From Spirochaetaceae bacterium (GTDB lineage Bacteria; Myxococcota_A; UBA9160; UBA4427), in assembly GCA_020632655.1 (NCBI GenBank), contig JACKFD010000003.1:341797-405796 (forward strand): a stretch of 64,000 nucleotides of DNA, written 5' to 3'. Positions within the stretch are counted from its first letter, which is position 1, and each line of letters starts with the position of its first letter. Positions 16,122-33,542 of this stretch are shown piece by piece. The translations under genes were made by a program, and so were the position numbers. The notes under the pieces were generated by a model. That model made no database searches and had not been told where the DNA came from. It was given only the letters and a program-made list of their open reading frames with translations.

Positions 16122-17384
16122 GTGCACGGCGAGCAGAGGGGCAGCCCGGCAATCGGGGTCACGCTCTCCCGGGAATCCTGCGAGCGGCTCGCCCTCGGCG
16201 GCGAGGGTCGGGCGCGCGTGGTCGGGCGCGCCGGTCGGATGGTGCTGCTCGAGACCGGTGAGGGGCGCGGTGCAGCGCTTCCCTGGGATCGGGATCTCGT
16301 GCTCTGCGGGGACGTGCGCTCCTTTCCCCTGGCCGATCTGCTCAGTCTCGTCCACACGGCGGGCAAGTCCGGCTTCCTGCTCTTCCGCTTCGAGCGCGAG
16401 GAGAAGGCGGTGTATTTCAGTCGCGGCGAGGTCGTCTTCGCCGAGTCGAGTCTCGCGAGCGACCGCCTCGGCGCTTCGTTGCTGCGCGCCGGGCTCCTCG
16501 ATCATGCTCAGCTCGAGCGGGCCGAGCATCGCTATCAGCCGACGACGCGCTTCGGCAAGGTCGTCGTCGAGCTCGGTCTGCTCACGCCGCGCGAGCTGTG
16601 GCAGGGCGTGAAGGCGCAGGTCGAGGAGATCGTGCGGTCGCTCTTCTCCTATACCGGTGGCTGGATCCATTTCTGGGAAGGCGAGATCGAGCCCGACAAC
16701 GTCGTTCGACTCTCGCTTCCGACGGGTCGTCTCATCGACGAGGGACTCGCGCGCCGCGACGAGCTGCTCCGCTTCATCGCGCATCTCGAGGATCCCGGCA
16801 TCCGGATCCGGCGCGGGCCCACGCGTCGACTGCTCGCCTCCGACAACGAGCGCGCCATCCTCGATGCACTCGACGAAGAGCAGCCCTTCGCCGGTCTCTG
16901 CCATCGCGCCGGGCTCGATCCGCGAACCACCGCGCGAACCCTCCAGTTGATGAAGCTGACCGGACAGGTCGACGTCTTCCGCGCCGAGCCCGACAGCGGC
17001 GTGATCGCGACGGCGGACGACGACGTCGTGCGCGAGACGGTGCAGGGCCATGCGAAGCTGATCTTCGAGCTCGTTGCGCCTCTGGTCGCGCTCGACGGCG
17101 CGTCCGCGGTCGGCGCGCGCCTGGACGAGGTCGTCGCAGAGAGCGCACGGAGCGGACGGCGACTGCTCTCGGATCTGCGTTTCGGGCCGGCGGCGGCGCT
17201 CGACCCGTCGCTCCTCGAACATCGCGCGCTGCGCCTGACCGGCGATCGGGTGCGTGCCGTGGAGGAGGCGCTCGGCGAGATCGTCGTCTACCTCGAGTTC
17301 GAGCTCCGCAACCACCCGCGCATTCCGGACTGCACGGCCTTCCTGGAGGCCATCCAACCGCTTCGGGCTATGCTCGCGCGCTGA
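16122..17384 (+). CDS. DUF4388 (PATAN-type) domain protein
   Basis: A 420-residue cytoplasmic protein. Residues ~60-150 carry the DUF4388/PATAN pattern: GDVRSFPLADLLSLVHTAGK, GFLLFRF, KAVYFSRGEVVFAESS, then LGASLLRAGLLD and the FGKVVVELGLLTPRELW repeat. The rest is helical with no known enzyme motif (LDEEQPFAGLCHRAGLD resembles the winged-helix part of the family). Such proteins occur with response regulators and are thought to mediate signalling contacts. GTG 16122 follows GGGAGAG; no ATG fits. Confidence 0.8.
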   Translation: MHGEQRGSPAIGVTLSRESCERLALGGEGRARVVGRAGRMVLLETGEGRGAALPWDRDLVLCGDVRSFPLADLLSLVHTAGKSGFLLFRFEREEKAVYFSRGEVVFAESSLASDRLGASLLRAGLLDHAQLERAEHRYQPTTRFGKVVVELGLLTPRELWQGVKAQVEEIVRSLFSYTGGWIHFWEGEIEPDNVVRLSLPTGRLIDEGLARRDELLRFIAHLEDPGIRIRRGPTRRLLASDNERAILDALDEEQPFAGLCHRAGLDPRTTARTLQLMKLTGQVDVFRAEPDSGVIATADDDVVRETVQGHAKLIFELVAPLVALDGASAVGARLDEVVAESARSGRRLLSDLRFGPAAALDPSLLEHRALRLTGDRVRAVEEALGEIVVYLEFELRNHPRIPDCTAFLEAIQPLRAMLAR

Positions 17385-17457
17385 GCCGCCGGCTCCGGGC
17401 CGAGACCCGGCGTGCGGATCGAGCAGCGCGCCCCCCGCCAGCACGAGCCCGGAGTCC

Positions 17458-18309
17458 ATGCCTCGAGATTCCTCCCGATCCACGTCGAGCGGCTCCCGTC
17501 GGGCACCGCGGTCGAGCGACGGCGCGCGCTGGCTGGCCGGTGTGCACCCCGTGCGGGAGGCCCTCCGCGCGGGACGGCGCCGGGCGATACGACTCTTCGT
17601 CCGCTCGGGGCGCAGCGGCGAAGGCGTCGAGGAGGTCGTGGCGCTCGCCGGGGCGAGGGGCGTGCCGATCGAGTCGGTCGACGAGCGCGATCTGGCGAGC
17701 CGCGTCGGGCCCGACGTGGTCCATCAAGGGGTCGTGCTCGAGGTCGGGCCGCTTCCCGAGCTCTCCCTGGCGGAGCTGATCGACGCGCTCGGCGACGGCG
17801 ACGAGACGGGTGGCTGTCGGCTCGTGGCGCTCGACGGCGTCGAGGATCCCCAGAACGTGGGGGCGCTGGCCCGGGTGGCCGAGTCGGCGGGCGCCCGGGG
17901 CCTGATCCTGACCGATCGGCGTGCGCCGCCCATCACGGCCGCAGTCAGTCGGGCCTCGGCCGGCGCGGTCGAGTGGCTGCCGATCGCGCGGGTTCCGAAC
18001 CTGGGGCGGGCGCTCTCCGACCTGAAGGAGGCGGGCTTCTGGGTCGTGGCGGCGGCGCCGGACGACGAGGGCTCGCTCTTCTCGATGGAGGACCGGATCC
18101 TCACGGGGAACCTGGTGGTGGTGCTCGGCGCCGAGGGGGCGGGCATCCGCCGCAGCATCCTCGAGCAGGCCGACCATCGCGTCGGGATTCCGATGCGCGG
18201 GCACGTCGCGTCGCTCAACGTCTCGACGGCGGGGGCCGTGATCCTCTATGACCTGCTTCGTCGGTCCGATGCCCGGGCGCCGGCGGGCTCCCTGCCTTCC
18301 GAATCGTAG
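17458..18309 (+). CDS. rlmB: 23S rRNA 2'-O-ribose methyltransferase, SpoU/TrmH family (RlmB type)
   Basis: SAM-dependent knotted (SPOUT) methyltransferase, 283 residues; RlmB methylates G2251 of 23S rRNA. After a Ser/Arg-rich tail of ~20 residues comes an L30e-like substrate-binding domain (WLAGVHPVREALRAG), then the SpoU catalytic domain with motif 1 DGVEDPQNVGALARVAES, motif 2 VVLGAEGAGIRRS and motif 3 IPMRGHVASLNVSTAGAV. Start ATG 17458 has GGAG seven bases upstream. A tRNA-directed TrmH paralogue cannot be excluded. Confidence 0.88.
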   Translation: MPRDSSRSTSSGSRRAPRSSDGARWLAGVHPVREALRAGRRRAIRLFVRSGRSGEGVEEVVALAGARGVPIESVDERDLASRVGPDVVHQGVVLEVGPLPELSLAELIDALGDGDETGGCRLVALDGVEDPQNVGALARVAESAGARGLILTDRRAPPITAAVSRASAGAVEWLPIARVPNLGRALSDLKEAGFWVVAAAPDDEGSLFSMEDRILTGNLVVVLGAEGAGIRRSILEQADHRVGIPMRGHVASLNVSTAGAVILYDLLRRSDARAPAGSLPSES

Positions 18310-18359
18310 TGATAAACCCTCGATGGACCCTGGGGGTCCGAGAGAGCACCTCCAGGCGC

Positions 18360-18389
18360 TTGCCAGCGGGGAAGGGCTGGGTCTATAGT
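18360..18389 (+). promoter_or_regulatory. Promoter for the tRNA-tuf cluster
   Basis: TTGCCA (18360-18365), 18-bp spacer, TATAGT (18384-18389), about 90 bases before tRNA-Thr. Both hexamers are one or two bases from consensus, and the GC-rich stretch after the -10 suits a stable-RNA promoter. Confidence 0.6.
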
Positions 18390-18479
18390 CTGCCCCGCTC
18401 GTTTCGGTCTTGACATCGTGATCGGGCTCGGGGAGCCGGGACGCTCACGCCTTCGGGCATGCCGTCAGGCACGCCACAG

Positions 18480-18555
18480 GCTGGCGTAGCTCAATTGGTA
18501 GAGCATCGGATTTGTAATCCGAGGGTTAAGGGTTCGAGTCCCCTCGCCAGCTCCA
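18480..18555 (+). tRNA. tRNA-Thr (TGT)
   Basis: A 76-base cloverleaf with encoded CCA. Acceptor arms GCTGGCG and CGCCAGC; anticodon loop TTTGTAA gives TGT; T-loop GGTTCGAGTCC. First of four tRNAs upstream of tuf, as in many proteobacteria. Confidence 0.97.
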
Positions 18556-18967
18556 TTGCGATGATCGCGATGACCGACGCGAAACGACAGAAGAGTGGGC
18601 AGGGCGACGGGTCGGCATCCGACTTCCATCCAGGCGTATCCAGGTGATTCGTGCGGGTCTCGATCGGGGCGTTCGAGGGCCTGCATGACAACGTGATCGA
18701 GATCGGAGTCGCGCAGACGGCCCGTGTCGGTCGATCACTTCATGATTCGAGAGCGGCTCCGCTCGTCGATTCCATCCTCCGGCAGGCGAAGCAGCCAGGA
18801 ACGCGCCGAGGGGAGGAGCGGGCGGCACTTTGCGCTTTGGCTCCAGAATCGCGACAAGGCGAGAGAGAGTCGGAAGAGAGCACGGCGGGGCGCGAGGACG
18901 CGAGGACGCGAATAGAGGACATCACGGAGCGGCGATGTGACGAGTCCACGCCGCTCGGCACGGTCAG
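18556..18967 (+). other. 412-base spacer between tRNA-Thr and tRNA-Tyr
   Basis: No gene with a credible start or codon pattern was found on either strand; the short open frames are antisense to tRNAs or lack ribosome sites. It holds a small tandem GCGAGGAC repeat (about 18892-18908). It is several times longer than the other spacers of this tRNA cluster, which are under 115 bases. Confidence 0.5.
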
Positions 18968-19054
18968 GGAGAGATACCGAAGCGGTTAAACGGGGCAGAC
19001 TGTAAATCTGCTGGCCTTAGGCCTACGGAGGTTCGAATCCTCCTCTCTCCACCA
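18968..19054 (+). tRNA. tRNA-Tyr (GTA)
   Basis: Class II tRNA of 87 bases with a long variable arm and encoded CCA. Acceptor arms GGAGAGA and TCTCTCC; anticodon loop CTGTAAA gives GTA; T-loop GGTTCGAATCC. Confidence 0.97.
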
Positions 19055-19124
19055 CGAACAAGAGCGCGATGCGGCCTGCCGCGAGTGAGCGGTCGATCGA
19101 AGCGCACGGGACGGAGCGGAGTTC

Positions 19125-19201
19125 GCGGGAATAGCTCAGCTGGCTAGAGCACCAGCCTTCCAAGCTGGGGGTCGCGGGTTCGAATCCCGTTTCCCGCTCC
19201 A
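19125..19201 (+). tRNA. tRNA-Gly (TCC)
   Basis: A 77-base cloverleaf with encoded CCA. Acceptor arms GCGGGAA and TTCCCGC; anticodon loop CTTCCAA gives TCC; T-loop GGTTCGAATCC. Confidence 0.97.
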
Positions 19202-19314
19202 GATCGAAGCCGACGGATCGAGCCGGAACGCCTCGGCGGGGATCCGGCCGGGAAGAAGAAGCAGGGCCGGGAAGGACGAGGAAGCGACGGCGCGGCAATC
19301 GCGGAGGCAGTTCG

Positions 19315-19390
19315 GCTCACGTAGCTCAGGTGGTAGAGCACGTCCTTGGTAAGGACGAGGTCAGCGGTTCGAGCCCGCTCGTGAGCTCCA
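19315..19390 (+). tRNA. tRNA-Thr (GGT)
   Basis: A 76-base cloverleaf with encoded CCA. Acceptor arms GCTCACG and CGTGAGC; anticodon loop TTGGTAA gives GGT; T-loop GGTTCGAGCCC. The second Thr tRNA of the cluster, reading the pyrimidine-ending codons. Confidence 0.97.
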
Positions 19391-19521
19391 GTTTCGAGGC
19401 CGGGACGGATCGGACCGGGCAGAAGATTTCAACAGACGGGTGAAGGGCAGCGGCCTCCTGGGGGATGGAAGGCCAACGCGATCCCAGCCCACTTGGACAG
19501 CGAACAGCGAGAGAGAAAGAG

Positions 19522-20712
<1,191 letters not shown>

Positions 20713-20768
20713 GACGGCCTCGGCGCGCTGCGCGTGCGGGGCGGAGGACGACAGACGATCGGGCTCGT

Positions 20769-20844
20769 AGGGCCGTAGCACAATTGGTAGTGCACCGGAC
20801 TCCAAATCCGGGGGTTGGGGGTTCGAGTCCCTCCGGCCCTGCCA
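20769..20844 (+). tRNA. tRNA-Trp (CCA)
   Basis: A 76-base cloverleaf with encoded CCA. Acceptor arms AGGGCCG and CGGCCCT; anticodon loop CTCCAAA gives CCA; T-loop GGTTCGAGTCC. Placed between tuf and secE as in most proteobacteria. Confidence 0.97.
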
Positions 20845-20949
20845 GCTCGGAGCCTCGGGGCGAGGCGCAGGGGCGAGGGGCCCGCCGGAGTGGATCGGGC
20901 GGGCATCGTCGCAGGACGGCTCGGGACTTCGGACGGAGGCGGGGTGGCA

Positions 20950-21156
20950 ATGGCGGATGAATCGCAGGGTTGGGTCGCTCGCTCCCGGCAATACGTCGAG
21001 GAGGTCCAGGGCGAGTTCAACAAGATCACCTGGCCGCCCCAGGAGGAGACGATGACCGGCACCGTCTCCGTGCTCGTGATCGTGGGCTTGATCGCAACCT
21101 TCCTGGGCGTCGTCGACTTCGGGCTGAGTCGGGTGATGCAGATGGTGTTGGGCTGA
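20950..21156 (+). CDS. secE: Preprotein translocase subunit SecE
   Basis: A 68-residue single-span clamp of the SecYEG channel. An amphipathic helix (YVEEVQGEFNKITWPPQEET, with the conserved WP) precedes one membrane helix (TVSVLVIVGLIATFLGVVDF). ATG 20950 is 10 bases after GGAGG. The stop overlaps the nusG ATG by one base, coupling the two. Confidence 0.95.
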   Translation: MADESQGWVARSRQYVEEVQGEFNKITWPPQEETMTGTVSVLVIVGLIATFLGVVDFGLSRVMQMVLG

Positions 21157-21821
21157 TGGACATGGCAAACGAATCGGACGCGACGGAACGATCGGACGCC
21201 ACGGCCGACGCGTCTGTGGATGGCGGCTCGCAGGCGGCCGCTTCCGCGGGCAGCGGAGGCGGCGCGTCGGGTGCCGGCGCTTCGAAGCCGGCGACCAAGC
21301 GCTGGTACATCGTCCATACCTACTCGGGGCAGGAGACGCGCGCGAAGAAGGCCCTGCTCGAGCGGGCGCGCACGATGGGCTTCGAGGAACAGTTCGACGA
21401 GATCCTCGTACCCGAGGAGAACGTGGTCGAGATGGTCGGCGGGCAGAAGCGCACGTCCAAGCGCAAGTTCTTCCCCGGCTACATCATCGTCCACATGGAG
21501 CTGAACGACGAGACGTGGCACGTGGTCAAGGGCACGCCCAAGATCACGGGCTTCGTCGGCAACGCCACGGATCCGCCGTCGATCTCCGACGAGGAGGTCG
21601 CCCGGATGACCCAGCGGATCAAGGAAGGCGCGGCCAAGCCGAAGCCCCTGATCAAGTTCGAGGAAGGCGAGAACGTCCGCGTGACGACGGGGCCCTTCGC
21701 GAACTTCTCGGGCTTCGTCGACGAGGTGATGGAAGACAAGGAGAAGCTCCGCGTGATGGTCCAGGTCTTCGGGCGCGCGACGCCCGTGGTGCTGGACTAC
21801 TCGAACGTGGAGAAGGCCTGA
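21156..21821 (+). CDS. nusG: Transcription elongation/antitermination factor NusG
   Basis: A 221-residue protein. A ~45-residue Ser/Ala/Gly/Asp-rich tail precedes the NGN domain (KRWYIVHTYSGQETRAKKAL), which binds the RNA polymerase clamp, and the C-terminal KOW domain (FEEGENVRVTTGPFANFSGF) that contacts Rho or S10. Typical NusG is ~175-180 residues, so the N-tail is an extension. ATG 21156 overlaps the secE stop; ATG 21162 is also possible. Confidence 0.96.
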   Translation: MDMANESDATERSDATADASVDGGSQAAASAGSGGGASGAGASKPATKRWYIVHTYSGQETRAKKALLERARTMGFEEQFDEILVPEENVVEMVGGQKRTSKRKFFPGYIIVHMELNDETWHVVKGTPKITGFVGNATDPPSISDEEVARMTQRIKEGAAKPKPLIKFEEGENVRVTTGPFANFSGFVDEVMEDKEKLRVMVQVFGRATPVVLDYSNVEKA

Positions 21822-21847
21822 TCGGGTAGCCGGCGGGCCTTGACCGA

Positions 21848-21864
21848 CCGGACGCGTCGTCCGG
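21848..21864 (+). other. Hairpin in the rplK leader
   Basis: CCGGACG and CGTCCGG pair perfectly over seven bases around a CGT loop, in the 119-base gap between nusG and rplK. In other bacteria the rplK leader carries the L1 autoregulatory site; I cannot show that this hairpin is it. Confidence 0.45.
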
Positions 21865-21940
21865 ACGGGTCCACCAGCAGCGAGCGGGAGGCGGGGCCGG
21901 GTGCCCTGCCGTGGACCGCCAGCGGTAGGAGAGATCGAGA

Positions 21941-22369
21941 GTGGCAAAGAAGGTCGTGGCAGTCGTGAAGCTGCAGTGTCCGGCCGGGGCGGCGAATCCT
22001 GCGCCGCCCGTGGGTCCGGCGCTCGGCCAGCACGGCGTCAACATCATGGAGTTCTGCAAGGCGTACAACGCCCGCACGCAGGACCAGGCGGGGATGATCA
22101 TCCCGGCCGAAATCACGATCTATGCGGATCGCAGCTTCACCTTCGTGTTGAAGTCGCCGCCCGCGGCGGTGCTGTTGAAGAAGGCCGCCAAGATCAAGAG
22201 CGGATCGGGGGAGCCGAACCGGAAGAAGGTCGGCCAGGTGACCCAGTCCCAGCTCGCGGAGATCGTCGAGATCAAGAAGGCCGATCTCAACGCCTTCGAC
22301 CTCGAGCAGGCCAAGAAGATCATCGCCGGTACGGCGCGGTCGATGGGCCTCGAAGTCGTGGAGGGCTGA
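21941..22369 (+). CDS. rplK: 50S ribosomal protein L11
   Basis: 142 residues, standard length. Binds the GTPase-associated region of 23S rRNA with L10/L12. N-terminal VVAVVKLQCPAGAANPAPPV and NIMEFCKAYNARTQ are diagnostic. It starts with GTG 21941 after GGAGAG. First of the rplKAJL string; rplA follows after five bases. Confidence 0.97.
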   Translation: MAKKVVAVVKLQCPAGAANPAPPVGPALGQHGVNIMEFCKAYNARTQDQAGMIIPAEITIYADRSFTFVLKSPPAAVLLKKAAKIKSGSGEPNRKKVGQVTQSQLAEIVEIKKADLNAFDLEQAKKIIAGTARSMGLEVVEG

Positions 22370-22374
22370 GCGCA

Positions 22375-23079
22375 ATGGCTAAGAAGAGCAAGCGCTTCCG
22401 CAAGGCCCAGGAAGGCGTCGATCCGAACAAGCTGTACTCCCTGGAAGAAGCCTTCCAGAAGCTGAAGGAGGCGCCGGCCGCGAAGTTCGACGAGACCGTC
22501 GACATCGCGATCAACCTCGGCGTCGACCCGAAGCACGCGGACCAGATGGTGCGTGGAGCGATCGTGCTCCCGAACGGCGTCGGCCGATCGATGCGCGTGC
22601 TGGTCTTCGCGAAGGGCGACAAGGAGAAGGAGGCGCGTGATGCGGGCGCGGATCACGTCGGTGGCGACGAGCTCGCCAAGAAGATCCAGGACGAGGGCTG
22701 GTTCGACTTCGATCGTGTGATCGCAACGCCGGACATGATGGGCGTCGTCGGTCGTCTCGGTCGGGTGCTCGGCCCGCGCGGTCTGATGCCGAATCCGAAG
22801 CTCGGGACCGTGACGCCGAACGTCGGTGCGGCCGTGCGCGACCAGAAGGCCGGCAAGGTCGAGTACCGCGTCGACAAGTCGGGGATCGTGCACTGCGGGA
22901 TCGGCAAGGTCTCCTTCGAGGCGGACAAGCTCTGGGAGAACGCGTCGGCGCTGATCGACGTGATCGTCAAGGCGAAGCCGTCCGCGAGCAAGGGCACCTA
23001 TCTCAAGAAGATCGCGGTGTCGTCGACGATGGGGCCCGGGTTCAAGGTCGATCCGGCATCCCCGCTGAAGATGGCGTGA
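22375..23079 (+). CDS. rplA: 50S ribosomal protein L1
   Basis: 234 residues; forms the L1 stalk and usually represses its own operon through the rplK leader. Motifs: PNGVGRSMRVLVFAKGDKE, ATPDMMGVVGRLGRVLGPRG and MPNPKLGTVT. Tightly spaced between rplK (5 bp) and rplJ (7 bp). Confidence 0.97.
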   Translation: MAKKSKRFRKAQEGVDPNKLYSLEEAFQKLKEAPAAKFDETVDIAINLGVDPKHADQMVRGAIVLPNGVGRSMRVLVFAKGDKEKEARDAGADHVGGDELAKKIQDEGWFDFDRVIATPDMMGVVGRLGRVLGPRGLMPNPKLGTVTPNVGAAVRDQKAGKVEYRVDKSGIVHCGIGKVSFEADKLWENASALIDVIVKAKPSASKGTYLKKIAVSSTMGPGFKVDPASPLKMA

Positions 23080-23086
23080 GGACGAC

Positions 23087-23617
23087 ATGCTGACACGTGC
23101 ACAGAAGGAAGAGCAGGTCGCGGAGCTCAAGGAGAAGTTCTCGCGCGCCACCAGCGTCTTCGTCGCGGACTACAAGGGACTCGGCGTGGCGCAGATGGAG
23201 GCGTTGCGCGGGGGCCTTCGCAAGGCGGATGCCGCCCAGAGCGAGTTCCGCGTCGCGAAGAACACGATCCTGCGACTCGCCTCCGAAGGCGGCCCCGCCG
23301 AGGGGCTGAAGGAGCACTTCACGGGGACCACCTCGATCGCGATCTCGTTCGGCGATCCCGTGGCCCTGGCGAAGACGCTCGTCGACTACGCCAAGGAGAA
23401 CGAGGCGTTCCAGCTCCGCAGCGCCGTCCTCGAGGGCCAGATCCTCGACCAGGCGGAGATCTCGAAGCTCGCGACGCTGCCGTCGCTCGACGAGCTGCGG
23501 GGCCGGATCGTGGGCTTGCTGCAGGCGCCGGCGTCGAAGATCGCCCGGCTCCTCAACGAGCCCGGAGCGCAGATTGCGCGGGTGCTCGCGGCGCGGGCAC
23601 GCGAGGGTGGCGAGTAG
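23087..23617 (+). CDS. rplJ: 50S ribosomal protein L10
   Basis: 176 residues; anchors L7/L12 dimers to the stalk base. The N-terminal globular part (SVFVADYKGLGVAQMEALRG, RVAKNTILRLA) is followed by the C-terminal helix that binds L12. It starts at ATG 23087 behind GAGGA. A 138-base gap separates it from rplL. Confidence 0.97.
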   Translation: MLTRAQKEEQVAELKEKFSRATSVFVADYKGLGVAQMEALRGGLRKADAAQSEFRVAKNTILRLASEGGPAEGLKEHFTGTTSIAISFGDPVALAKTLVDYAKENEAFQLRSAVLEGQILDQAEISKLATLPSLDELRGRIVGLLQAPASKIARLLNEPGAQIARVLAARAREGGE

Positions 23618-23707
23618 AAGGGCAGGTCGGGGCGTCGCGTACGCCTCGCATTTCCGGCCGGGGCCTCCCTCGACGGGGCGTCGCGGTCTCACAAAGAACG
23701 GGCGGGA

Positions 23708-23722
23708 GGGTGCTTGGCACCC
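23708..23722 (+). other. Hairpin upstream of rplL
   Basis: GGGTGC-TTG-GCACCC, a perfect six-base stem, 33 bases before the rplL ATG. It may adjust L12 output relative to L10, which is needed in about fourfold excess; this role is inferred. Confidence 0.4.
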
Positions 23723-23755
23723 GCTGGCACCGCCCCCAGGCAAGGAAGAAGGAAA

Positions 23756-24136
23756 ATGGCGGATCTGAACGAAATCGTGGACACCCTGTCGAGCCTGACG
23801 GTGATGGAAGCAGCCGAGCTCTCGAAGCTGCTCGAAGAGAAGTGGGGTGTCTCGGCGGCGGCCCCCGTGGCGGTCGCTGCGGCGGCGGGTCCGGCGGCGG
23901 GCGGCGAGGCCGCGGCCGAGGCGAAGGACGAGTTCGACGTCATCCTCGTCGGCTTCGGGGACAAGAAGATCCAGGTGATCAAGGAGATCCGCGGCATCAC
24001 GGGTCTGGGTCTGAAGGAGGCCAAGGATCTCGTCGAGGGCGTGCCGAAGCCGATCAAGGAAGGCGTCAACAAGGACGAGGCCGCCGAGATCAAGAAGAAG
24101 ATCGAGGAGGCCGGTGGCCAGGTCGACGTGAAGTGA
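23756..24136 (+). CDS. rplL: 50S ribosomal protein L7/L12
   Basis: 126 residues; multicopy stalk protein that recruits translational GTPases. N-terminal dimerisation helix (NEIVDTLSSLTVMEAAELSK), an Ala/Gly hinge (AAAAGPAAGGEAAAEA), then the C-terminal domain (KIQVIKEIRGITGLGLKEAK). A strong AAGGAAGAAGGAAA purine run precedes the ATG. Confidence 0.98.
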   Translation: MADLNEIVDTLSSLTVMEAAELSKLLEEKWGVSAAAPVAVAAAAGPAAGGEAAAEAKDEFDVILVGFGDKKIQVIKEIRGITGLGLKEAKDLVEGVPKPIKEGVNKDEAAEIKKKIEEAGGQVDVK

Positions 24137-24451
24137 TCGATGCCCGTGCGTGCGTTCCGACTCCGACTGGGGAGGGCGCCGCGCGGGATCGGAAGGTCGA
24201 CGCTCGAGCGCTCCGCCTCCGCCCGGTCGCAAGATCGAGGCGGAGCGGAGCGCGTGTCGGCGTTCCGGGCGGCCGCCGGTCGGTCGCTCGTGGCTCGAGG
24301 GATCGAGGCACGCGGAGACCGGGGCCGAGGGTTCGAGGCGGGCGGGCAGGGACCGCTCGCGAGCGAGACAGATTGATGCGCTGGCGCCGTCCGGAAGGGC
24401 GGTCATTCCGGCGTGACGCGACCCCGCGATACGGGAGGGTGACGAACACTC
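24137..24451 (+). other. rplL-rpoB spacer with a long stem-loop
   Basis: This 315-base gap has no credible gene. It holds an 11-base perfect inverted repeat, CGCTCCGCCTC (24209-24219) and GAGGCGGAGCG (24237-24247), around a 17-base loop. The rplL-rpoB gap is a known site of partial termination and RNA cleavage in other bacteria, which would lower rpoBC expression relative to ribosomal proteins. No T-run follows the stem, so simple intrinsic termination is unlikely. Confidence 0.55.
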
Positions 24452-28633
<4,182 letters not shown>

Positions 28634-28682
28634 GATCGAGTCTGCGGGGCCGGCGTCCCGCCCGAGAGGGTGGGGCGCCGGG

Positions 28683-28799
28683 CCGGCGCGCGCCGGTCAG
28701 GCCCGACAAAGAAACGCCGTTTCCCGCCCGTCGGCATGCGCCGTCCAGAGGGCGACACGGATCCGGGAAGCGAAGCAACGAGCGCCGCAGCGCATGCCG
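28683..28799 (+). other. Inverted repeats in the rpoB-rpoC gap
   Basis: A 14-base perfect palindrome CCGGCGCGCGCCGG (28683-28696) is followed by a long-range 10-base inverted repeat, CGGCATGCGC (28732-28741) and GCGCATGCCG (28790-28799). Together they could fold the 200-base gap before rpoC. rpoB-rpoC gaps are often much shorter; function unknown. Confidence 0.4.
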
Positions 28800-28833
28800 C
28801 ACGTCGCACATCGCATAGAGGGGGACCACCACC

Positions 28834-33048
<4,215 letters not shown>

Positions 33049-33153
33049 GGCGCGTGGGGCGCGTGACCTCCGGCCGATGCGGCTCGGGGTCTGCGCACGC
33101 CGCGTGCCGGAGCCCTCGGCAGAGACGGGCCGGGGCCTGCGAAGCCCGATCAT

Positions 33154-33194
33154 CGACCGCCCTCCGGCCCGGCCGGGGGGCGGTCGTCGTTTCC
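33154..33194 (+). terminator. Terminator-like hairpin after rpoC
   Basis: CGACCGCCC pairs with GGGCGGTCG (ending 33186) around a GC-rich inner arm, followed by TCGTTTCC. The stem is very stable; the T-run is short, as is usual in GC-rich genomes. Confidence 0.6.
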
Positions 33195-33283
33195 GGGCTC
33201 GCCCGGCGGAGCTCGTCGGGCGGGTGGGGCGGCGGCCGGACCGGGTCCGCCACGGGCCGCAGCCTCGGGCCCGTGCAGCCCCG

Positions 33284-33311
33284 TTGACACCACCCCGCAG
33301 GTCGCTAAGCT
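33284..33311 (+). promoter_or_regulatory. Promoter for the rpsL-rpsG-fusA-tuf operon
   Basis: Perfect -35 TTGACA (33284-33289), 16-bp spacer, -10 TAAGCT (33306-33311). It lies ~230 bases before rpsL, downstream of the rpoC terminator. Confidence 0.7.
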
Positions 33312-33450
33312 GCCGCCCGCTTCCAGAGCCAGGGTATTCGCAACCCCGCGGTTCGTTTCCAGATTTTCGGAGAGAGAGCCCGAGCTTAGCTCCGGTCTCT
33401 TCGTAGCTGGGAGACGGGACTCCGGGGTCGTGCTGTCTCTGCCAACCGAT

Positions 33451-33478
33451 CGGCCGCGCGCGGACGTGCCCGCGGCCG
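33451..33478 (+). other. Hairpin in the rpsL leader
   Basis: Perfect 8-base arms CGGCCGCG (33451-33458) and CGCGGCCG (33471-33478) with a 12-base loop, ~65 bases before the rpsL start. A candidate autoregulatory or attenuation element; unproven. Confidence 0.4.
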
Positions 33479-33542
33479 GATCGAATTCGCGATGCCGGTC
33501 GAGGGCCGGACGTCGCCGAGAGCAGGAGTCTCGTCGAGCCCC

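Larger units (their letters stand above)
33049..33542 (+). other. rpoC-rpsL intergenic region
   Basis: This 494-base gap has no credible gene. It separates two transcription units: a terminator-like hairpin at 33154-33194, a near-consensus promoter at 33284-33311, and a leader of ~230 bases with a further hairpin before rpsL. Confidence 0.6.

Noticed and set aside
18410..18415. Perfect TTGACA before tRNA-Thr
   Set aside because: No -10 element occurs at 15-19 bp downstream; the TTGCCA/TATAGT pair upstream is better.
18892..18908. Tandem GCGAGGAC repeat as a possible CRISPR or VNTR
   Set aside because: Only two short copies with no spacers; most likely chance.
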